A stretch of 48,806 nt of DNA from positions 1 to 48,806 of the forward strand of contig JAAYJV010000114.1 of the NCBI GenBank assembly GCA_012522755.1. Direction: 5' to 3'. Made by a program: the position numbers and the translations under genes. Every line of letters starts with the position of its first letter. Position 1 is the stretch's first letter. Positions 43,177 through 48,806 of the stretch are shown here, one piece after another. Origin of the DNA: Candidatus Hydrogenedens sp. (GTDB lineage: Bacteria; Hydrogenedentota; Hydrogenedentia; Hydrogenedentales; CAITNO01). A model generated the notes under the pieces. It searched no databases. It saw only the letters and a program-made list of their open reading frames with translations, and had not been told where the DNA came from.

Positions 43177-45684
43177 TTAGCATAACTGTAATCCCAGATC
43201 TTCGGCCGACAAAAAATCAAGATGCTCATCAGACAAGCCCTTGAGACGACTGGCATGACGATCCAGACATTCCTCATAGAAGTTCCTTACCGTACGCGCA
43301 TTGGCAAAGGATGCCCTGTTATGAATTTTCATCTCTGAAAAGATCCGCTGCAATGGTTCTGTCAAAGAATCGCCGGGCCAGTGCATGGAATCCTCTGTCA
43401 CAAAAAAATCAAAGATTTCTATCATTTCTGCCGCAGTGTAATCCTCAAAGAGAATCCGATTGCGAAAACGACTTTCCAGACCGGGATCGGCTTGTAACAT
43501 CTGATTCATCTCCTTTTCATAGCCAGCAAGAATAATGATACACTTTTGGCGATTGTTTTCTGAAAAGGGAACCAGAACCTCAAGAACATCTCTGCGAAAA
43601 TCGCTGCCCACACCAGCTGGATTCAGTTGATGGGCTTCATCAATAAAAATAAGCTTGCCCAAGCCCGCCTCCAGAAATGCTGTGGTATTTTCACGCGTCT
43701 GCCCTACAAAACCTTTCACAAATGAAGCCGCTGATTGCTCGTGAATATCCGGACTCGCCAGTAATCCCATGGAAAAAAACTGACGGGCTAGGATCCTCGC
43801 AACCGTGGTTTTCCCTGTACCTGGATTACCCGAAAAAATAAAATGACCCGAAAGAGAACAATTGGGACTTTCCGTCTCTTTCATACGGCGCTGTTTCACT
43901 TCTATACGATCCATCAGCGTAGCTATCTTTTCTTTTACCTGACCCAATCCGATCAACGCATCAAGAGCCTCCACAATACCAAGATCACTGGTCTCTATGC
44001 TCTCAACATATCGCACATATTCCTTGGGAAGATGACCCTTGTTTACTGATGCCGCCCCTTCGGCTACAGCTTTTTCAACCATTTCCCGCGCAATATTCTC
44101 CAGACTGCGGGCATTGGCATATTCATCATTCCTATTGCCATAAATACTGTTGCACAACTGCGGCAACAGACTGTCCAATTCTTCCTCCAAAGGCAAGTTT
44201 TCCGAAAGACGCAACAGCGCATTGCGCAGGATCTGCTCCATCTCATCCGGCTTGTAATCTTCTATTTCAAGAATCTGATCAAAGCGATCCCGCAATCCCG
44301 CATTGGCCGTCAGAAGGCGATCCATGTCACCAGGATAGCCAGCCATCACTACAGCCAGCCGCCCAGTCAGATCCGTCATGGCCTCAACCAATGTATCCAA
44401 TGCCTCCTGACCGAAACTGTCGCTTTCATGCTTATATAAAGCATAGGCATCATCGATAAACAGAATCCCGCCCAGAGCCCGTTCTATGCAGGCACGTGTT
44501 TTTGGAGCAGTAGTGCCCACATATTGCCCCACAAGATCCTGACGGGTGACCTTCACAACATGACCTAAAGGAAGCAACCCGCATTCTCTATACAAGGCAC
44601 CCAAAAGCCGACACACTGTTGTCTTCCCGGTTCCCGGATTTCCCGTCAGGATCAGATGAAGATTCAATTCCCGAATGCGGGGATCAACAGCTGGCGGAAC
44701 CAGACGTAAAAGATCCTGACGCCCTTGCTCAGCAACAACGCCCTCGGGTAAACGCCTGAGAAAACTGTTTTGCTTTCGGGCGATATATTCTTTGACCACA
44801 TCCAAACCCACCAATGATTTCAAAAGTTCGCTAGCATTACGCCCCATGTCATCTCCCACAACAGATTGGACTGTATCTGTCGAAAGCTCTTTTTCATCTA
44901 GAAGCTGCCCCAAGGCATTCAAGCTGTGATTATGGCGCTTGAGACTCGAAGTAAGTTCACGAACACATAAATCCCAATCCTCCCAGACAATCTCCAATGC
45001 TCCACGTAAATACTGGGAGAACAGCCAGTGCTCAACTTCATCTACATCTGGAGGGCCGATAAAACGCGCTTGAGCCAGACCAGGCCCATCATTGCACTGC
45101 AATAAATCTGACCAGCCCAACCGCTCCAGATGGCGGCCTGGATCCCCCGGAATATTCAACAAAAGAATATTTTTGTTGTCTGTAGGCAACTGACCCAGTT
45201 CATTCATGACCAGTGCATTAAAATCCAGACGCAACTGAGAATTGTGTTCTAAAAGACTGGATAGATGCAGATCGGAAAAAACAACCGCCGTACGCACTTG
45301 ATTAGCAAGTATCTCTCTAACCGTATCTACCAATTGACCTATCTGAGTCATATCTGGAAAACACCATCGCGTACCAGCAGGATCAGGCATTGAGACTCGT
45401 GGACGCGTCAAGCGGATACCCAGTGAATGACCTACTAATCCTGCTCCTTGGTTATCAAGAGCCTGTGGCGCACAATGTCTCAGAGACTGTTCATCAAAAA
45501 AATAGCATCCCCGATGCCCGAAAAAGGCGATGCATTCAAAACCATGACGACGCAAATGATCAAAGATAATCTCATCAAAGCGCAATTCCACACCAGTGAA
45601 ATGCATAAAGCGATCACTCGTGTTACCATGAGTAACATGCAACCGCGCACGGTTGGAAGAGAATGGAAAGTTCTCACTCATCAT
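43177..45684 (-). CDS. tandem-AAA+ CbbX/SpoVK-type ATPase
   Basis: 835 residues, first gene of the signalling run. AAA domain 1 has Walker A GNPGTGKTT (348-356) and Walker B ILFIDDA (407-413, Asp in place of the usual Glu), so hydrolysis may be weakened. AAA domain 2 has Walker A GNPGTGKTT (619-627) and Walker B LIFIDEA (678-684). Both carry the CbbX/CfxQ-type pore segment (VGQYVGTT and VKGFVGQT). The first 290 residues include a strand-rich part (TAVVFSDLHL, NILLLNIPG) that may be a degenerate P-loop domain. Related proteins remodel Rubisco or serve type VII secretion. Here it likely remodels a partner of the vWA or FHA protein. Confidence 0.88.
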   Translation of the reverse strand: MMSENFPFSSNRARLHVTHGNTSDRFMHFTGVELRFDEIIFDHLRRHGFECIAFFGHRGCYFFDEQSLRHCAPQALDNQGAGLVGHSLGIRLTRPRVSMPDPAGTRWCFPDMTQIGQLVDTVREILANQVRTAVVFSDLHLSSLLEHNSQLRLDFNALVMNELGQLPTDNKNILLLNIPGDPGRHLERLGWSDLLQCNDGPGLAQARFIGPPDVDEVEHWLFSQYLRGALEIVWEDWDLCVRELTSSLKRHNHSLNALGQLLDEKELSTDTVQSVVGDDMGRNASELLKSLVGLDVVKEYIARKQNSFLRRLPEGVVAEQGRQDLLRLVPPAVDPRIRELNLHLILTGNPGTGKTTVCRLLGALYRECGLLPLGHVVKVTRQDLVGQYVGTTAPKTRACIERALGGILFIDDAYALYKHESDSFGQEALDTLVEAMTDLTGRLAVVMAGYPGDMDRLLTANAGLRDRFDQILEIEDYKPDEMEQILRNALLRLSENLPLEEELDSLLPQLCNSIYGNRNDEYANARSLENIAREMVEKAVAEGAASVNKGHLPKEYVRYVESIETSDLGIVEALDALIGLGQVKEKIATLMDRIEVKQRRMKETESPNCSLSGHFIFSGNPGTGKTTVARILARQFFSMGLLASPDIHEQSAASFVKGFVGQTRENTTAFLEAGLGKLIFIDEAHQLNPAGVGSDFRRDVLEVLVPFSENNRQKCIIILAGYEKEMNQMLQADPGLESRFRNRILFEDYTAAEMIEIFDFFVTEDSMHWPGDSLTEPLQRIFSEMKIHNRASFANARTVRNFYEECLDRHASRLKGLSDEHLDFLSAEDLGLQLC

Positions 45685-45751
45685 CAGGCAACCCTAACCA
45701 TCTCATGAACACCTGCATTCATATCTCCCAAAAAACTCCTCTCTTTCCTCC

Positions 45752-45780
45752 AGTATACACAAAGCCCTGGAAACAGACAA
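45752..45780 (-). promoter_or_regulatory. promoter of the 11-gene signalling run
   Basis: On the minus strand, TTGTCT (45780-45775), 17 bp, TATACT (45757-45752), about 70 bp before the AAA+ ATG. Confidence 0.5.
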
Positions 45781-45870
45781 ATCTATCCTTTTCATAAATG
45801 ATACACACCAGGTATACGCATGTTCTTTCCCCTTTCTTACAGCAGCTGCTCATCATAATATAAAATAAGG

Positions 45871-45895
45871 CTGACAACACATCTTATGGTATACT
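45871..45895 (+). promoter_or_regulatory. extended -10 promoter of RT-cas1
   Basis: TATACT (45890-45895) preceded by TG one base away (45887-45888), an extended -10. A CTGACA at 45871 is too close to be a normal -35. The start would be near 45902, 93 bp before the ATG. Confidence 0.45.
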
Positions 45896-45994
45896 GACAT
45901 ATAAAGTCATTCAAAAAAAACACTGAAAGCAGTACCTTGCACTTGCAGCCGATACGATAACATCGATCGACGGGCGTTGAAAGGAATTGCCGTC

Positions 45995-47932
45995 ATGTTC
46001 ACTCGAAGCGAAATTGAACTCTCGTGGGAACAGGTTAGCCAGGGAGGGCCTGCACCAGGCGTTGATGGCATTGATATGCCGGCTTTTACAGCGGATCTGG
46101 ACGCACAACTCGATGCCCTCACCGCAGACCTTCAGGCACAGCGATACCAGCCACAACCTTATCGCGTCATAGAAGTACGGAAAGCTTCCGGAGGCATCAG
46201 ACGTATCGCCATTGCTACCCTCAGAGACCGTGTCGTACAAACCGCAGCACTCCAACAAATCACCCCCATCCTGGAACCTCATCTCACCTCAGCATGTTAC
46301 TCCTACAGAACCGGTATAGGAGTCCATGATGCCTTGCAGGCCGTGGCCTCCATACGCGACAATGGATGGCAATGGGGAATCTGTGCCGATATAGCACGCT
46401 TTTTTGAATCAGTTCCTCATGCTCCGCTCCTCCATATGTTGACCCGTTACGGCATCGACGCCACTGTCATACAAATGATTCATCGGTGGCTTATCACGCC
46501 CTTTGCCATCGGAGCCGTCCAGGAGATCAATACTATTGGACTTCCCCAAGGACTGCCCCTCTCTCCCCTCCTGTCAAACATCTATCTGACTCCTTTTGAC
46601 AAAGAAATGATACAAAATCAGTGGGCGCTCATCCGATATGCCGACGATATGGCTATATTCTTTCCCCATCCAGCCTGGGCCGATGAATGCGAAAAAGAAA
46701 TGGAAGAAAGCCTCGATGCCCTGAGATTGTCACTGGCACGTGAAAAAACAAAACGCGTTTCCTTTGAAGAAGGGTTTGAGTTTTTAGGTGCACGATTTCA
46801 TAAAGAAGAACTCATCCCCGCACTGCCACACCCCTACGAAAAAGACCAGACACCACCGCCAAGAAAAGAAAGACCCGCACCCATTCAAACCATTCCCCAT
46901 GTGGAAATGCGCACGCTATATCTTCAGGAACAGGGAAGCACACTCAGCGTCAACAATGGCCGCTTTGTCATCTTTCGAAAAGATGAGAAACTCATGGAGG
47001 TACATACACATAACATAGAACAGATCTTTATATTCGGAAGAGTACAAATGTCCACAGGAGCCAGAGCATATTGCCTTACCATGCGCATCCCCGTTTGTCT
47101 TTTTTCGTCCTATGGAAAATACTTCGGTATTCTTCGACCCGCCGACGACATCCCTGTCGCTCTACGGCGTGCACAATTCACACTCGGTGATGATCCTGAA
47201 GCAAGGCTGAACTTTGCAAAAGCGGTCGTCGCAAACAGAATCCGTGGGGAACAGAAACTGCTGCAACAACATGCCAATCACTATCCGGACAGCTCTTTGG
47301 ATGAAATGATTGGAAGACTGTATCAAGCCCGAGAAAGAATAAAAGAGGCCCAATCCGTAGACCAGTTGCGCGGAATGGAAGGAGCTGCCGCTGCTGCATT
47401 TTTCCATGGCTACGGAATTTGCCAGCGAGGCGCACTCTCCTTTACCCAAAGACTCCGAAGACCGCCCACAGATCCCATCAACAGCATGCTCAGCTTCGCC
47501 TATACACTCACTTTTTATAATATACTCTCCTATCTCCACGCCAGAAGGCTCGACCCGGGCCTTGGCATGTATCACGAACCACGAACAGGACACCCCGCCC
47601 TCGCAAGCGACCTGGCCGAGGAGTTTCGCGCGCCAATCACTGAAAAACTCGTCCTGTCTCTTGCAAACAGAAATCAATTCGGATCCGAAGACTTTACCTA
47701 TGATATAGACTATGCCCATGAGGCAAATCCAAACAATCCCCCCTGCAGACTCACCGATGATGCCAGAAAAAGATTTTTAGCAGCCTATGAAGAACATCTA
47801 TTGAAAAAAGTGCCACACCCGGACACCGTCGCAACGGTCACCTGGAGGCGCGTTATGGATCTGCAGGTTTTGCGATTGCGCAGATGGATAGAAGGGGCCG
47901 TTGACAGCTATCAACCCTATGAAGGAAAATGA
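45995..47932 (+). CDS. cas1: reverse transcriptase-Cas1 fusion
   Basis: 645 residues from the ATG with AAGGAA 9 bp upstream; a TTG six codons earlier is less likely. The N-terminal group-II-type RT (about 1-270) has ADIARFFESV (Asp132), GLPQGLPLSPLLSNIYL, YADD (215-218) and EFLGARF. The Cas1 integrase follows from about 305 (MRTLYLQEQG), with Glu462 (GMEGAAAAAF), His527 (YHEPRTGHPAL) and Asp539 (SDLAEEFR) as the metal ligands. RT-Cas1 with Cas2 can capture spacers from RNA through reverse transcription. No Cas6 domain is fused at the N-terminus, unlike in many RT-Cas1 proteins. All catalytic residues of both halves are present. Cas2 follows after 6 bp. Confidence 0.95.
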   Translation: MFTRSEIELSWEQVSQGGPAPGVDGIDMPAFTADLDAQLDALTADLQAQRYQPQPYRVIEVRKASGGIRRIAIATLRDRVVQTAALQQITPILEPHLTSACYSYRTGIGVHDALQAVASIRDNGWQWGICADIARFFESVPHAPLLHMLTRYGIDATVIQMIHRWLITPFAIGAVQEINTIGLPQGLPLSPLLSNIYLTPFDKEMIQNQWALIRYADDMAIFFPHPAWADECEKEMEESLDALRLSLAREKTKRVSFEEGFEFLGARFHKEELIPALPHPYEKDQTPPPRKERPAPIQTIPHVEMRTLYLQEQGSTLSVNNGRFVIFRKDEKLMEVHTHNIEQIFIFGRVQMSTGARAYCLTMRIPVCLFSSYGKYFGILRPADDIPVALRRAQFTLGDDPEARLNFAKAVVANRIRGEQKLLQQHANHYPDSSLDEMIGRLYQARERIKEAQSVDQLRGMEGAAAAAFFHGYGICQRGALSFTQRLRRPPTDPINSMLSFAYTLTFYNILSYLHARRLDPGLGMYHEPRTGHPALASDLAEEFRAPITEKLVLSLANRNQFGSEDFTYDIDYAHEANPNNPPCRLTDDARKRFLAAYEEHLLKKVPHPDTVATVTWRRVMDLQVLRLRRWIEGAVDSYQPYEGK

Positions 47933-47938
47933 AATACC

Positions 47939-48220
47939 ATGGAAAAATTCTGGGTCATCGCCTATGACATAGCAAATCCAAAAAGGCTACGAAGAGTCGC
48001 CTCGCTCATGACTCAATTTGGGACGCGCGTTCAAAAAAGCGTATTCGAATGCTGGCTCACAGAAGGAAACTTCAGGGAACTGCGACGAAGACTCGATGTC
48101 ATTCTGGATACAAAACATGATTCTGTAAGGTATTACCCTCTATGCGCTGACTGTAGAAAAATCGCAAAACAAACCGGAGAAGACCTCATTGAATCGCCAC
48201 AAACTTTTTATATCACTTGA
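47939..48220 (+). CDS. cas2: Cas2 integration subunit
   Basis: 93 residues, the usual Cas2 length. The first strand has FWVIAYDIANPKRLRRVA with the conserved Asp10, then FGTRVQKSVFECWL and a C-terminal YYPLCADCRKIAK. Cas2 dimers bridge two Cas1 dimers in spacer integration. It starts 6 bp after the RT-Cas1 stop. The CRISPR leader begins right after its own stop. Confidence 0.93.
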   Translation: MEKFWVIAYDIANPKRLRRVASLMTQFGTRVQKSVFECWLTEGNFRELRRRLDVILDTKHDSVRYYPLCADCRKIAKQTGEDLIESPQTFYIT

Positions 48221-48580
48221 AAAACAAAACACTGATTGATAAATGAAGCCTTTTCAGACTGAAAATTTTCAAAATAGAAAAAGAAAAAATAAATCCAAAA
48301 ATAAACGCTAAACCTCTTGACTTTTCGCCACTGATAGGCTATAGTAAGACAGTAAAGACGAACACAAAAGTTGAATCCCTAAATTCAAAAGAAATGCTGT
48401 TAATGCATGCTAATAATGCTGATAGTGATCCCGAGGTACGAAGCTATTGAAATCAAAGGACTTACGCTATTTCTAACTGCAAAAAACAATTAATCCAATG
48501 CACGTTTTTAATTGTTGACAAGAGGTTTAATTTTCACACCGCTTTCGACCAATGTTTATGCACCTCCCAGACAGGGTAAG
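48221..48580 (+). other. CRISPR leader region
   Basis: 360 bp, strongly AT-rich in its first third, between cas2 and the first repeat, without a gene. It should hold the array promoter and the Cas1-Cas2 docking site. A second TTGACA at 48515 has no matching -10. Confidence 0.7.
48317..48345 (+). promoter_or_regulatory. array promoter in the leader
   Basis: TTGACT (48317-48322), 17 bp, TATAGT (48340-48345). The crRNA precursor would start near 48352, about 230 bp before the first repeat. Confidence 0.6.
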
Positions 48581-48806
48581 GTGAATGAAGATGCCCCGAC
48601 ACGAGGGGATTGAAACATAGCTTCAAGGTCGGCATCAGTTACTTTCGGGGTGAATGAAGATGCCCCGACACGAGGGGATTGAAACTTTTCATTCTCGCCC
48701 GATGTTCGGGGGAACTATTACGGTGAATGAAGATGCCCCGACACGAGGGGATTGAAACTGCCGGGGGTATTTGGTGAGTTCGTGTGTCATTGGAGGTGAA
48801 TGAAGA
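48581..48806 (+). CRISPR. CRISPR array, 36-bp repeats, leader end (continues beyond window)
   Basis: Three full identical 36-bp repeats lie at 48581-48616, 48650-48685 and 48723-48758, and the first 11 bp of a fourth at 48796-48806. Each begins GTGAATGAAG, holds an inner CCCC/GGGG palindrome around GACACGA, and ends ATTGAAAC, the usual 8-nt 5' tag of type III crRNAs. The spacers are 33, 37 and 37 bp, all different. The leader lies on the left, so these are the newest spacers. Array and cas1-cas2 share orientation. The number of further repeats is outside the window. Confidence 0.97.

Larger units (their letters stand above)
45685..45994. other. divergent promoter region between signalling run and RT-cas1
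   Basis: About 310 bp with one promoter in each direction and no gene. Because the two start here back to back, the adaptation and signalling modules may be regulated together. Confidence 0.55.

Noticed and set aside
31087-45684. Type VI secretion regulatory cluster
   Set aside because: Kinase, phosphatase and FHA occur there, but none of the secretion structural genes (TssB, TssC, Hcp, VgrG, ClpV) is present.
45995-47932. Group II intron or retron reverse transcriptase
   Set aside because: The RT is fused in frame to a complete Cas1 and followed by cas2 and an array; no intron RNA domains or retron ncRNA are visible.

Overview
This is a bacterial chromosome segment. About 9 kb of ordinary genes are followed by roughly 40 kb (about 9.4 kb to the right edge) occupied by one large type III CRISPR-Cas locus and genes interleaved with it. 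The host cannot be named from this window alone. Translation is standard, with TAA, TAG and TGA all used as stops and clear Shine-Dalgarno sites. Two secreted paralogues plus a type III-D system with RT-Cas1 would fit an anaerobic PVC-group bacterium such as Lentisphaerota, but that is only a guess.

Left part (1-9.3 kb, plus strand): a broken DUF1573 fragment joined to a transposase-like tail; two tandem secreted proteins with a conserved Cys/His/Asp-or-Asn order; a GlpT-like organophosphate transporter; a GreA-type transcript cleavage factor with its own terminator; a DUF1846 protein; and a P-loop kinase-like protein.

CRISPR effector operon (23.65 to 9.38 kb, minus strand, 11 genes, many overlapping by a few bases): coiled-coil protein, NrdG-like radical SAM protein, TIGR03986-type RAMP, Cas10 (no HD domain, AGDD palm), Csx10-like Cas5/Cas7 RAMP, a small possible Cas11, a double Csm3-like RAMP, a Csx19-like gene cut by an in-frame TGA, a second TIGR03986-type RAMP, a Crn2/AcrIII-1-type ring nuclease, and a Card1/Can2-like CARF nuclease. 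Csx10 plus Csx19 point to subtype III-D. A second minus-strand unit (27.9-24.1 kb) encodes an RNase H-like/TPR protein and a Csx1/Csx2-type CARF-HEPN RNase. The locus thus makes cyclic oligoadenylate, has two different cOA-responsive effectors, and has an enzyme predicted to destroy the signal.

A divergent plus-strand trio of unknown genes (28.3-31.1 kb) faces an 11-gene minus-strand run (45.7 to 31.1 kb). That run encodes a tandem-AAA+ CbbX-type ATPase, a coiled-coil protein, a PP2C phosphatase, a von Willebrand A protein, an FHA protein, an active Ser/Thr kinase, a pseudokinase, a histidine kinase, a tandem-receiver response regulator, a PIN nuclease and a Lon-like protease fused to TPRs. 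It looks like a phosphorylation-controlled switch ending in a nuclease and a protease. It sits physically between the effector genes and the adaptation genes.

Right end (45.9-48.8 kb, plus strand): RT-Cas1 fusion, Cas2, an AT-rich leader with a good promoter, and a CRISPR array with 36-bp repeats ending in ATTGAAAC that runs off the window. No cas6 is visible. The most unusual feature is the embedded kinase/phosphatase/AAA+/protease island.
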